Shown here one piece after another: positions 44,831 through 53,225 of a stretch of DNA of 64,000 bases (its first letter is position 1; each line of letters begins with the position of its first letter). A program made the translations under genes and the position numbers. Source of the stretch: Pseudonocardia humida (GTDB taxonomy: Bacteria; Actinomycetota; Actinomycetes; Mycobacteriales; Pseudonocardiaceae); NCBI RefSeq assembly GCF_023898865.1, contig NZ_JAGSOV010000041.1:1-64000 (forward strand). The letters run 5' to 3'. The notes under the pieces were generated by a model, which worked only from the letters and a program-made list of their open reading frames with translations, was not told the origin of the DNA and searched no databases.

Positions 44831-45787
44831 ATGGGAATCCAGAGCCAGGCTGGGTACGCTAGTTCGACGTTGTCGCGTTTCTTGAGCGATCGATTGCCCT
44901 ACCTCGATCGTGTGGCGCAGACGTGGATTCCGAAGCTGGCGTCGATGTCTGATGGGCCCGCTCTGGCGATTCGTGGACGTGACGACTTGGGGTGGGCACT
45001 CGAGCTTCGTTTGGGCCTGGATCTGGCTGCCACACCGCCGCGCCTGCGGGAGCTTTCCTACTTGCCGATCGAGCGTTGTCGCGCACTACTGGCGGCGGCT
45101 GGGTATGAGCATCGCCAGGTCGGCGTGCTGCCCTTGAGCGGTACTACTGATCCGCTGCTCTGTCATTGGGAACGAACTCGTCATCCAATCGTCCCGTGCG
45201 AGAATCAGAGTGCTGCCTTTAGGGCATGCTTAGATTTGGCGTGGTTTCGCCAACTCATTCACAAGTGGGGAGAGGGCCGGACAGTTGACGAGCGTCGGTC
45301 GTGGTTCGTCAGCCTCGCCACCCACAACAGTGGCCTCGATGGCGACGCCGAGCTTCTCGATGCAATGGCGCATTGTTGGAGGGTATACCTCAAGCGGGGG
45401 CGACGTGCGTTGCTCAAGCAAGGTAGCGAGGCTTCGGTTGCACCTGAGCTGGCCTTAGGGTACGGCGTGGCCGACCTCGTGATTGGCCGAATGCTGATTG
45501 ACGTTAAGCTCGCTGTCCGGCCCGCAGTCGACGAGGCCGTGACGTGGCTGAGGCAACTAATCGGATATGTGCTTCTGGACCGACACAACATCTTTGAACT
45601 GGACAGCGTGGCTGTGTATTGCGGCTGGCACGGGCAGCTGCTTTCATACCCGCTGCAAGCTCTGCTAGCGACCGCAGGCGGTGGTTCGACTCCCAGCTTA
45701 GAACGGTTGCGCCTGGACTTCTATGAGGTCATGCGCGACGAACTGGACACCTATGCAGCCTGGAGGGAACGTCAGCGCCACCCTTAA
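44831..45787 (+). CDS. Probable PD-(D/E)XK nuclease-like protein, 318 aa
   Basis: The start is ATG 44831 with GGGAGGAAT that directly abuts the end of IS copy 1. GC is visibly lower than in neighbours. Residues around 215-235 read YGVADLVIGRMLIDVKLAVRP: an Asp, then a beta strand, then D-x-K, matching the PD-(D/E)XK nuclease core, followed by helix WLRQLIGYVLLDRHN as in many defence-associated nucleases. No other domain is recognised. It lies between two IS remnants at the edge of a defence island, so a defence or restriction role is plausible but unproven. Confidence 0.6.
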   Translation: MGIQSQAGYASSTLSRFLSDRLPYLDRVAQTWIPKLASMSDGPALAIRGRDDLGWALELRLGLDLAATPPRLRELSYLPIERCRALLAAAGYEHRQVGVLPLSGTTDPLLCHWERTRHPIVPCENQSAAFRACLDLAWFRQLIHKWGEGRTVDERRSWFVSLATHNSGLDGDAELLDAMAHCWRVYLKRGRRALLKQGSEASVAPELALGYGVADLVIGRMLIDVKLAVRPAVDEAVTWLRQLIGYVLLDRHNIFELDSVAVYCGWHGQLLSYPLQALLATAGGGSTPSLERLRLDFYEVMRDELDTYAAWRERQRHP

Positions 45788-46066
45788 CGCTCGTGCATCG
45801 ACTGGTCGAGATGCCGCTCGCTGCGCATGCGGGTGCTTCCTTGGCTCGACAGATGACGGCGAGATTAATTTCATCCAGCCTGTGGAGGGGGTCGTCCGGC
45901 TGTCGGCGGAGTCGAAAGTAGTCGTCCGCGTAGGGCGACTGCCGCTGGCCGCGGCAAAGCAAACAACCGACGCGGTGCGCGCGGTCGGCAGGGGTAATAC
46001 TGCCCGAGAAAGACTCGCGTACTCAACCCGCGCCTGGCAGTTCGTGGATAGAGCCGCCGCACCGAT
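45753..46066 (+). pseudogene. Possible gene fragment interrupted by an IS remnant
   Basis: A frame from ATG 45753 overlapping the end of the preceding gene reads plausible protein (DGEINFIQPVEGVVRLSAES, then GNTARERLAYSTRAWQFVDRA) until it runs into IS copy 2 near 46066. No family is recognised and the start lacks a good ribosome binding site. It could instead be non-coding flank. Confidence 0.25.
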
Positions 46067-46682
46067 CCCGCGACTGGGCACCGCCGGCGGATCTGCGGGA
46101 CCGCGACCGCCAGACCGGCGCCTTGGTAGCCGGTGTCGGCGACCGCTCGAACTCCGGCGCGGGTCGAGCGCGGCAAGGATGCCGTGCTCACGGGCGGCGG
46201 CGAGATCGTGCCAGGAGCCGGGCAGCGTGGGTGAGACCCAGACCAGTCAGCCGGCCGGTCGGCGAGGACCTGCACGTTCAGCCCGTGGCACTTGTGCCGT
46301 CCAGAGTAGAACGGCCGGTCGTGACCACCGGACATGCCGACCCGGTCGATCGCCAGCAGGGTGCCATCGAGGATCATGAACGCCTTGGCTTGGGCGAGCT
46401 CGATGGTCTGGGCGAGGGTGGGGGCCAGCGCGGCGAGCACGTCGAGGCCCTCCCGGATGTAGCGGCACACGGTGGTGATGCCGATGCTGAAGCCCTCGGC
46501 GAGGTCGAGGTAGGTCTCGCCTTGGCGCACGTGCGCCACCACCAGCAGGGCTTGGCGGCCGGGGTCCAGGCGTCGCACTTGGTGCGCAGTAGGCGGCGGC
46601 GGTGGCGCAGCCGGTCGGCGAGGGTGATCAGGGCGCGGTGGACACGGTCATTACCGACGGGTAGGAAGACACCCGAAGCTCC
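46060..46682 (-). pseudogene. Broken IS5-type transposase, copy 2
   Basis: Fragments in different frames: ALITLADRLRHRRRLLRTK; then LLVVAHVRQGETYLDLAEGF, AFMILDGTLLAIDRVGMSGG and FYSGRHKCHGLNVQVLAD; and finally VRAVADTGYQGAG with the second Asp region. At least two frameshifts and no C-terminal Glu region. Not functional. Confidence 0.75.
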
Positions 46683-46716
46683 TGGTCTGGACGAGTTGAT
46701 CTCAGCAATCACCCGT
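46060..46716 (-). mobile_element. IS5-like element remnant, copy 2
   Basis: Same element as at 44352-44821 and same orientation. The right end (GAAGCTCCTGG, then ATCTCAGCAATCACCCG) closes at 46716. The left boundary is approximate and the 3' third of the element is missing. Confidence 0.7.
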
Positions 46717-46789
46717 CTACCAGGGGCCTCACTCACGCCCATCAGCCACCACCCCGGGGCAGGCAACTCACGCAGCCAAACTGGAAAGG

Positions 46790-47030
46790 CTCAGCCACCA
46801 AGTCCGACACCAACTGGTGGCGTCGGAAGTTCCGCGGCATCACCCGCCGCGACCGTGACACGAACGACCAGATCGCAGCAGCGGGGTGGCTTGTGGTCAG
46901 GATCTGGGAGCACGAGGATCCTGTCGGAGCAGCCGAAGTGATCAAGGTGCTCGCCCATGATCGCGCGGCCGCCTCCAGCTTGGAGGGGCCTGTGCAAGTC
47001 GGAGAGGGTCATGAACCCCCACGGCTCTGA
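46790..47030 (+). pseudogene. vsr-type endonuclease fragment (copy A)
   Basis: Only the C-terminal half survives: DTNWWRRKFRGITRRDRD, AAGWLVVRIWEHEDP and the end EGHEPPRL, closely matching residues about 90-166 of the intact copy at 52725. The 5' part, with the catalytic Asp and His, is missing. It starts about 75 bp after IS copy 2, so an IS event may have truncated it. It is the first of three such copies. Confidence 0.8.
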
Positions 47031-47133
47031 CCAGGCGCTTTACCGATGTCCGCGAAAGCCGAGATAAATATTCGCTGGTCAGGGACTTGACCGTGTGTCC
47101 GAGGGGCGAGTTGCACGCTAGCCACACGCCTCG
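47027..47133. repeat. vsr-tail repeat, copy A
   Basis: Begins with CTGACCAG (47027-47034) and has the inverted partner CTGGTCAG at 47075-47082, followed by GACTTGACCGTGTGTCCGAG- and GCTAGCCACACGC-like blocks to 47133. The same order occurs after vsr copies B and C. Confidence 0.75.
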
Positions 47134-47248
47134 TTCTGGCTTGACACTAGAAGCAGTGCCCCTGATCGCGGAGGCGTTCGTCATCTGCCCAGTGTGCGTA
47201 ATCGAGCGCAGTTCGATGTCGCACAGGGCGAAGTCCTATGGTGCCGCC

Positions 47249-47914
47249 CTACAGCGGATCGGGCCAACCTTCGGCCAGCCGACTGAGACCGTCCAGACCG
47301 ATGACGCGCACCCCGCCCCGTCGTGTCTCGACGAGCCCGGCTGCTCGCAGCTTACGCAGCGCCTTGACCGTCGCTTCGCGAGATGCACCGACCGACTGCC
47401 CAAGATCCGTCTGGGTCAGGTGGAGCCAGCCCGGTGCCCGCTGGCGCCGTGTGCGTTCGACGAGATAGCTCGCGATCCGTCCAGTCGTGTCGAGCGCACC
47501 GAAGTCCAGCCGGCGCAGGTCCGCCTCGCGCAGGCGGCTGACTACGAGGCGCAGCAACTCCAGAGCGGCTTCCGGGTCGGAGGCGAGGTGGCCGACGAGC
47601 GCGTCGGCGGTGACGACTTGTCCCTGGAGGTCGGTGACGGCCTGGATGCTGGCTGACCGGGCCTGCCTGTCCAAGGCCGCGAACTCGCCCAGCAGGTCCC
47701 CCGGTCCGCGAACCGCGAGTACGACCTGTTTGCCGCTCGCGGCGGACAGAACTGCCTTCGCGCGTCCTGACTCGATGAGGAGCACACTGCTGGCCGGCTC
47801 GCCTTCGCGGAAGATGATCGAACCCTGACGCCATGCCCTGGTGTGACCAACGGACCTGATCCATGTCGTCAGCTTCGTGCAGTTAACCGTCGTCCCTCCC
47901 TGCCTCGCGCACAT
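47249..47914 (-). CDS. Crp/Fnr-family cyclic-nucleotide-type regulator
   Basis: 221 aa from ATG 47914; the frame is open far upstream, but that extension is antisense to the divergent gene and not protein-like. The N-terminal double-stranded beta helix carries GSIIFREGEPASSVLLIESG and GDLLGEFAALDRQARSASIQA, which keeps the Gly-Glu and Arg-Ser used by CRP to bind cyclic nucleotides. The C-terminal winged helix has LTQTDLGQSVGASREATVKALRKL. Divergent from a Pycsar-like operon with a 24-bp palindrome between, it may regulate that operon in response to the cyclic nucleotide made by it. This link is inference. Confidence 0.88.
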   Translation of the reverse strand: MCARQGGTTVNCTKLTTWIRSVGHTRAWRQGSIIFREGEPASSVLLIESGRAKAVLSAASGKQVVLAVRGPGDLLGEFAALDRQARSASIQAVTDLQGQVVTADALVGHLASDPEAALELLRLVVSRLREADLRRLDFGALDTTGRIASYLVERTRRQRAPGWLHLTQTDLGQSVGASREATVKALRKLRAAGLVETRRGGVRVIGLDGLSRLAEGWPDPL

Positions 47915-47925
47915 CCGAGTGACGC

Positions 47926-47949
47926 GGTCTGCGTCTTGAGACGCAGACC
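47926..47949. promoter_or_regulatory. 24-bp palindrome, candidate Crp-type operator
   Basis: Arms GGTCTGCGTCT and AGACGCAGACC are perfect inverted repeats separated by two bases. It lies 12 bp from the regulator start and 30 bp from the Pycsar-like effector start, the expected place for an autoregulatory site. It is not the E. coli CRP consensus. Confidence 0.6.
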
Positions 47950-47978
47950 GGCCGGTTGCTCCCCTGTGTGATTGCACC

Positions 47979-48461
47979 ATGCCTACCGGCGACCGGCTTG
48001 ATGCCGACCGCGACTTGGACATTGCGATGGCCGTCGCAGCGGAGACCAACCGGGTCATCGCGGCGGCAGACGTGAAGGCCGGCCTCCTGCTGGCCGCACA
48101 GGGCGTAGTCATAGCGGGATCGGCTGCCGCCATCGGTGGCGGCGCGTCGTCCCTCGGTGCACTGTGGTTCGTCGCCGTCGCGGTGCTGTTGTCCGGAGCC
48201 AGCGTTGTGCTGCTGGTGATCGCTTTGTGGCCCCGCACCGCCGGTTCATCACGGTGGCTCGCGTTCCCGGTTTTGCGCCTCGATGGTGCCGTGCGAGACC
48301 GTCCGGCTCCCTCCGAGCTCGCGAACGAGGCGTGGGTGCAGGCAGGGACGCTCGCCGGTATCGCCCGTCGCAAGTACGGCTGGTTCCGCGCGGCGCTGGT
48401 TGCAGGGGTCGCCGGAGTTCTCACGTTCGCCAGCTGGCTCGTGCTGGCCGCATTCAGTTGA
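47979..48461 (+). CDS. Pycsar effector-like membrane protein (PycTM/DUF5706 type)
   Basis: 160 aa. The N-terminal helix with ETNRVIAAADVKAGLLLAAQG matches the signature region of the Pycsar effector family (Asp-x-Lys-Ala before span 1). Membrane spans lie at about residues 34-52, 58-84 and 136-159. In known Pycsar systems a pyrimidine cyclic nucleotide activates PycTM to damage the membrane and abort infection. The next gene encodes a cyclase-like protein, which supports the call. Confidence 0.8.
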   Translation: MPTGDRLDADRDLDIAMAVAAETNRVIAAADVKAGLLLAAQGVVIAGSAAAIGGGASSLGALWFVAVAVLLSGASVVLLVIALWPRTAGSSRWLAFPVLRLDGAVRDRPAPSELANEAWVQAGTLAGIARRKYGWFRAALVAGVAGVLTFASWLVLAAFS

Positions 48462-48483
48462 TCACGACATCCCGGAGGCGCAT

Positions 48484-49359
48484 GTGACTGGCAACTCGGC
48501 TCGCACTCGGCGACTACCGCTTTACCGAGCTCTCCTCGCCGTCGACGTGAAGGACTTCAGCGGGTTCGAAGCGGCCGCTCACGCCGAAGTCACGGGCCGC
48601 ATCAAGCCGATCATGGCCGCGACCTTCCGCCGATGCGGACTCGGCGAGGTCTGGGACGACGAGCTCTGGCACCGAGTCATCGGAGACGCGTATGTCTCCG
48701 CCTACCCTTCGCCGGCGCTTCCGCTACTGGTGCATCCACTGCTCGACGCCCTTCAAACTCAACTGGAACACGAGAATCGGACTGCGCCCGTCGGTCACCC
48801 GCCCCGGCCGCTGCGGATGCGTGCGAGCATCCACGTCGGTCCGATTACCGATCCCGAGGACGATCCCGTGACCGACGGCAGCGGCACGTCCCGCGTCGAC
48901 ACCCACCGGCTACTGGATTCGACCGAGGTGAAGCAAGCCTTGGCGCGAGCAGGTGAGAAGACCTGCGTGGCAGCGATCGTGTCAGACAGGGCGTTCACCG
49001 ACGCCGTCCTCGGTGGGTATTGCGAGCTGAGCAGAGAGCTTTTCACACCGGTCGACGTCGCGGTGAAGAACTACCGGGAGCGTGCATGGCTCGCGGTCCC
49101 GGTGCCGTCGGGTGATCTGCTGGCCCGCGGCATCGAGCCGCTCACTGCGGAGGATCCGTCGGGTGGCGAGGTGGGCGCTGAGGGGAATACGCGGCAGGGC
49201 GACGCCGGAAAGAAGTCGGCCCAAGACGTCGGAATGACCGGAATAGGATCCGTCGGCGGAGATGCGACGAACACGTTCGTTGGCAACAGTGGTCGAATCT
49301 CGATCTCCGGAAACCCCGCCCCGTCGCCCCGTCCCAGGAAGCGTCGAGATGACAGCTGA
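48484..49359 (+). CDS. Class III nucleotide cyclase-like protein (PycC-like)
   Basis: 291 aa from GTG 48484 with GGAGG upstream. The cyclase domain spans about residues 10-205: AVDVKDFSGF (Asp21 as first metal ligand), VIGDAYVSAY (Asp68 as second) and MRASIHVGPI. In Pycsar, such cyclases make cCMP or cUMP on phage infection. After a Gly/Ser-rich linker, residues 251-272 form a glycine-rich motif (MTGI, VGGDA, FVGN) nearly repeated at residues 25-46 of the next protein. The tail is basic. It overlaps the next gene by 11 bases. Nucleotide specificity cannot be told from sequence. Confidence 0.78.
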   Translation: MTGNSARTRRLPLYRALLAVDVKDFSGFEAAAHAEVTGRIKPIMAATFRRCGLGEVWDDELWHRVIGDAYVSAYPSPALPLLVHPLLDALQTQLEHENRTAPVGHPPRPLRMRASIHVGPITDPEDDPVTDGSGTSRVDTHRLLDSTEVKQALARAGEKTCVAAIVSDRAFTDAVLGGYCELSRELFTPVDVAVKNYRERAWLAVPVPSGDLLARGIEPLTAEDPSGGEVGAEGNTRQGDAGKKSAQDVGMTGIGSVGGDATNTFVGNSGRISISGNPAPSPRPRKRRDDS

Positions 49360-51436
49360 TCCGACACCGGCCGATGAGCGCGGAGATCGTCTCGAAACGG
49401 ACCGCATGCCTAAACCGGACATGACCGGGATCGAGCGGGTCGGTGGAGACGCCCGCGGTGTCTTCGTCGGCAACCGCGGTCCCATCACCTACGAGGAGGT
49501 GGTCAACTGGTACTTCACGCCGCAGCGGGTACGGCGGGGGTCAGTCCTGCTCGCTCGTGCCGACGAAGGCGAACTGCTACGACTGTTCGTCACTCCGCCA
49601 GGGTGGGACAAGGCTCAGCAAGAGCTGATGCGGGACAAGACGGTCATGATCACCGGGGTCCCGCATACCGGCCGTCGGACGGCCGGGTGGTGTCTGTTGG
49701 CCGCGAGCTCGGACAGCGAGAGCCGGGAGGTCCAGACGATCAGCCCCGAGAGCGACGAGAGCGAGCCGCCGTTCGACAGCGAGGAGATCGTCGCCGGGGA
49801 CAGGTTGTTGGTCGATCTGTCCACGATCGATGACACGACCTTCGCGCGAGCAGAGGACGCGTTGGGCGCGTATCTCGCCGCTGTCGTGGATCGCCAGGCC
49901 ATGGCGGTCGTTCTGATGCCCTGGGACCAGCGCGCCGTGCGGTCCGAGCTCCGGCGGCGGACACGCACGGTGGGTCGTCCGGACGGGTTCGCCGTCCTGC
50001 GCAGCCACTTCGCGTACCTCGACCTTCCTGTGCCCGATGCGGAGCATTCGGGATTGCCCGATGTCGTGCACGGCTACGGCATCGGGGAGATCGCCCGGCT
50101 CGCTGAACTCGCCGCGGTTGCACACCAGCGTGCGAGCGGCCCAGGGTGGACGTGGCTCGACAAGGCCATCGCGGCAGTGCGGAATCGTGACAGCGACGCG
50201 GAGAGGCTCGTCCGGTGCACCGCCCCTGATCTCGAGACGCGCGCACTGCTGATGGCAGTCGCGCTGTTCCACGGGTCCTTCACGGAGACCGTGACATCCG
50301 CGGCGAACCGCCTGCTCGAGGTGGTCCTGCCAGAGCGGGAGCGGACGTCCGCCTTCGCGGCTCCCGGGCTCGGTGAACGGCTCGGGCCGCTCGACGCCGA
50401 GATCGACGGCGAGGGCCGCATCCGGTTCACCGGTCTTGACACCGCTGCGTCGGTCCGGGCGTATTTCTGGACACACTTCCCGGACATCCGCGAAGAGTTC
50501 CGGGACTGGGCTCTCTCGTGCGGTCCTGTGCTCGTCGAGGACGGCATCGATTCGCCTGAAATCGTCCGGCGGCTCGTCGAACAGCTACTACGGGTTCGAC
50601 GGCGGGGCGACGTCTTCTACATCACGCGCAAATGGGCAGAAGGCACCCGTGCCGTTACCGTCCTGGCCAGCGCCGCACTCGAGCACGGACTGACCGATCC
50701 GAGGCATGGCTGGGCGTTCCGGCGACAGTGCTACGAATGGGCGAGGGCCGGGGCCACCAACCGCCCTGCGATCTCCTCACGGCTGGCCGATCTGCTCGTG
50801 GCGGCTTGCCGGGAGGTTATCAGCAGCACCCACCCCGAACAGGCGACCGTCCGCCTGCGCTACCTAGCCGCCCACCGTGACGAGCGGGTTGCTTCAAACG
50901 CCCGCGAGGCGCTGGGGGCCGTGGTGGGCCAGCGGCCTGAGCGTCTGCGCCATCTTCTCGGCTGCCTCGACGGCGGCGCGACGCGGCAGCAGCGTAGGTC
51001 CGACGCCCGCAGTTTCCTCGCCGCCGTTGATCCCAGCCACCTCGTGAGGTCTTCGCCCACTTCAACGGCTGCGTTGATCGATCGTCGCGATGTGCGTTCC
51101 AGGCTGGTCGAACGCTGGCGTGATGCCTGGCTGCTCGGAACTGACGAATGGGAGGCGCCACTGCAACGGTGGCTGGCCACCGCGCAGGACGTAGCCGACG
51201 ATCGGATCCTCGCCGTCGTGGCGGCGGCGAGCGACGGGCGACTCGACCAAGTCAGCAACCTGGAGGCAGCCGCCGAGCGCTGGGCCGCCACGCAAGGCGG
51301 CTCGGCTGCGTACCACCTAACTGCCCGGTTCGTCGCCGCACTGGACGACATGTTCGTCGACGTCGCTCTGCAGTCTGCCGACCTGGCGCCCTACACCCCA
51401 TCACCCGGTTCGCACGTGTCGGAGGAGCCTTCATGA
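49349..51436 (+). CDS. Large STAND/NTPase-like protein of the Pycsar-like operon
   Basis: 695 aa; AGGAAG upstream of an ATG inside the cyclase gene. Residues 25-46 carry the glycine-rich motif shared with the cyclase C-terminus. A loop at residues 102-111 (TGVPHTGRRT) resembles a Walker A with Arg in place of the usual Lys, and RLLVDLSTID plus AVVLMPWDQ resemble Walker B and sensor strands. The second half is alpha-helical and repeat-like (LRYLAAHRDERVASNAREALGAVV). It may be a degenerate signal-transducing NTPase that senses infection or bridges components. I do not know a named family. Confidence 0.6.
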   Translation: MTADPTPADERGDRLETDRMPKPDMTGIERVGGDARGVFVGNRGPITYEEVVNWYFTPQRVRRGSVLLARADEGELLRLFVTPPGWDKAQQELMRDKTVMITGVPHTGRRTAGWCLLAASSDSESREVQTISPESDESEPPFDSEEIVAGDRLLVDLSTIDDTTFARAEDALGAYLAAVVDRQAMAVVLMPWDQRAVRSELRRRTRTVGRPDGFAVLRSHFAYLDLPVPDAEHSGLPDVVHGYGIGEIARLAELAAVAHQRASGPGWTWLDKAIAAVRNRDSDAERLVRCTAPDLETRALLMAVALFHGSFTETVTSAANRLLEVVLPERERTSAFAAPGLGERLGPLDAEIDGEGRIRFTGLDTAASVRAYFWTHFPDIREEFRDWALSCGPVLVEDGIDSPEIVRRLVEQLLRVRRRGDVFYITRKWAEGTRAVTVLASAALEHGLTDPRHGWAFRRQCYEWARAGATNRPAISSRLADLLVAACREVISSTHPEQATVRLRYLAAHRDERVASNAREALGAVVGQRPERLRHLLGCLDGGATRQQRRSDARSFLAAVDPSHLVRSSPTSTAALIDRRDVRSRLVERWRDAWLLGTDEWEAPLQRWLATAQDVADDRILAVVAAASDGRLDQVSNLEAAAERWAATQGGSAAYHLTARFVAALDDMFVDVALQSADLAPYTPSPGSHVSEEPS

Positions 51437-52638
51437 ACGACAAGCAGACCAGAGCAGCCGTGGTCCACGGTGTCGCGGGCTTGGCCGCCATCGTCTTGCT
51501 GTGGTGGCTCAGCAGCACTTTCGGATGGCCCACGCCGGTACTCGTCGTGCTCGTCCTGGTGCTGCTGGGCGTCGTCGGCGTGTCCGCCTTCCGGACTCTG
51601 TGGAAGAGCGGTCCGCAGCCCGAACCATTTCCGATGGGGCCTCCCAGGCCAGTCGCCGCTGCGCCGATCCCGCCCGCTTCAGCTCCGATCGGACCCATCG
51701 CGATCGCGAGCGGTGACGTTGCCTATCGGTTCCACTTCACCGCCACGGTTCACTGGCAGCAGAAGGCGGGCGACTCGCCCGAGGGCCGGATCCGGCGGGG
51801 AGCCCATGCGCAGGAGGCGTTGTTGGACCGGGCGATCGATGCTGCACGGGCAATCGCGCCGGTCGATCACGCGACGGCCGCTCATCGTCTCGCAGCAGCG
51901 TTGTCCGAACCCCTCGTCGCCGCCCGGGCTGCGGTGCAGGTCTGGGCGACCGATGTGCGTGTGGATCTGGCTGAGGAAGACTCTCAACGACTGACGAAGC
52001 TGCAACGGATGCAGAAGGACGTACGCCTGTGGGAGCAGGAGCGCGCGCACGAGAAGGAGATCCGCCGGTATCTCGGCGAGGACGCCCTGGCGAGTTCCGG
52101 CACGGCGCTGGTGTGGTGGCTTGCTCGTCACGAGGACGACATCCGCGGTGCCGTCGAGCGCATTCCGGATCTCACCCGAATCAGTGCCGTCGCTCAAGGC
52201 CTGCCCGCTGAGCCGATGCTCGACGACGAGTGGACGGCGGAGCGTCAGGAACATGACGGCACGGTCCCCGACCAAGGCGCCCGCGGCACGACGGAGCCGG
52301 CGAACGACGAGCACTGGTACAACCCGGCTGAGCCGAGTACACCTGTGGATGCAGCACGGGACCTGCTCGACGGTCTCTTCCCGCAGAACGACGCCGATCG
52401 GGCCCGGGCGGCTCGCCACCTTGCACTCCTCGTCGAGCGCTGGGGGCAGCGGGACCTGGCTCACTCGCTCCGCGGGCGCGACGGCGACTCCGATGAGGCA
52501 TCGTGGGCAGCGAGCCGGCCACATGATCACATCACCGAGTCCGAACCTTCGGAGGCTTCTAACACCGGCGCTCCCAGCTCAGCGGCGGACCAGGCGGGCG
52601 ATGAGGACGACGACTTTGCCGGAGACCCGCAGCGGTGA
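51433..52638 (+). CDS. Membrane protein with SPFH-like region, Pycsar-like operon
   Basis: 401 aa; the ATG overlaps the previous stop (ATGA). Two membrane spans lie at about residues 12-53 (AAIVLLWWLSS and VLVVLVLVLLGVVGVSAF). A cytoplasmic domain follows that resembles SPFH/band-7 proteins in layout: AYRFHFTATVHW strand, then AAVQVWATDVRVDLAEED and a charged helix EQERAHEKEIRRYL. The C-terminal 130 residues are acidic and disordered. It may be a second membrane component or scaffold. Family assignment is tentative. Confidence 0.55.
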   Translation: MNDKQTRAAVVHGVAGLAAIVLLWWLSSTFGWPTPVLVVLVLVLLGVVGVSAFRTLWKSGPQPEPFPMGPPRPVAAAPIPPASAPIGPIAIASGDVAYRFHFTATVHWQQKAGDSPEGRIRRGAHAQEALLDRAIDAARAIAPVDHATAAHRLAAALSEPLVAARAAVQVWATDVRVDLAEEDSQRLTKLQRMQKDVRLWEQERAHEKEIRRYLGEDALASSGTALVWWLARHEDDIRGAVERIPDLTRISAVAQGLPAEPMLDDEWTAERQEHDGTVPDQGARGTTEPANDEHWYNPAEPSTPVDAARDLLDGLFPQNDADRARAARHLALLVERWGQRDLAHSLRGRDGDSDEASWAASRPHDHITESEPSEASNTGAPSSAADQAGDEDDDFAGDPQR

Positions 52639-52724
52639 GATTCGGCACGGGAGGGCGTCGACGGGGCCCGGGACTTCATGGCTCCGCTTGTAGCGGTGTC
52701 GGACCGCGTCGAGACCCTGGTGCC

Positions 52725-53225
52725 ATGTACCAACATCTTGATCCTGGTCCGGTCCCGCCTGCCTCGTCGCCGGTCACCTCCCAGGTGATGCGCCGGACCA
52801 GGAGGTCCGGGACTCGGCCGGAATTGGCCTTACGCAGCGCGCTGCACCGGCGAGGCCTTAGGTTCGTGGTCGATCGCCCGGTCCCGGGCTGCAGCGGCCG
52901 TCGGCGCGCTGACATCCTGCTGCGCGGCGCTCGTATCGCTGTGTTCGTCGATGGCTGCTTCTGGCACTCCTGTCCTGAGCACAGCCACCTGCCCAAGACC
53001 AACACGAACTGGTGGCGTCTGAAGTTCCGCGGCATCGTCCTTCGCGATCGGGACACCAACGAACAAGTCGCAGCGGTGGGGTGGCTCGTGGTCAGGGTCT
53101 GGGAGCACGAAGATGCGATTGGAGCAGCCCGGACCATCGAAGTGCTCGTACGCCACCGGGCAGCCGGTCTGGCACGTCGTGCATCGAAGCAAGTCGGCGG
53201 GGGACATGAACCCCCACGCCGCTGA
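52725..53225 (+). CDS. vsr: Very short patch repair-type endonuclease (intact copy B)
   Basis: 166 aa from ATG 52725; a GTG or ATG near TSQVMRRTR is another possible start. Vsr features: RRTRRSGTRPELALRSALHRRGLRF, RRADILL (catalytic Asp), FVDGCFWHSCPEHSH (catalytic His and zinc ligands) and TNWWRLKFRG through WLVVRVWEHE. Vsr nicks T:G mismatches that arise at methylated cytosines and normally pairs with a C5 methyltransferase, but none is in the window. It sits between two defence cassettes. Confidence 0.88.
   Translation: MYQHLDPGPVPPASSPVTSQVMRRTRRSGTRPELALRSALHRRGLRFVVDRPVPGCSGRRRADILLRGARIAVFVDGCFWHSCPEHSHLPKTNTNWWRLKFRGIVLRDRDTNEQVAAVGWLVVRVWEHEDAIGAARTIEVLVRHRAAGLARRASKQVGGGHEPPRR

Noticed and set aside
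47249..48424. A 391-aa version of the Crp-type regulator
   Set aside because: The extra 170 N-terminal residues are antisense to the Pycsar effector gene and low-complexity; the Crp fold is complete from ATG 47914.
47979..49359. Reading the cyclase/effector pair as CBASS
   Set aside because: The cyclase has class III (Asp-based) motifs, not the CD-NTase GS...DxD pattern, and the effector matches the Pycsar membrane family.
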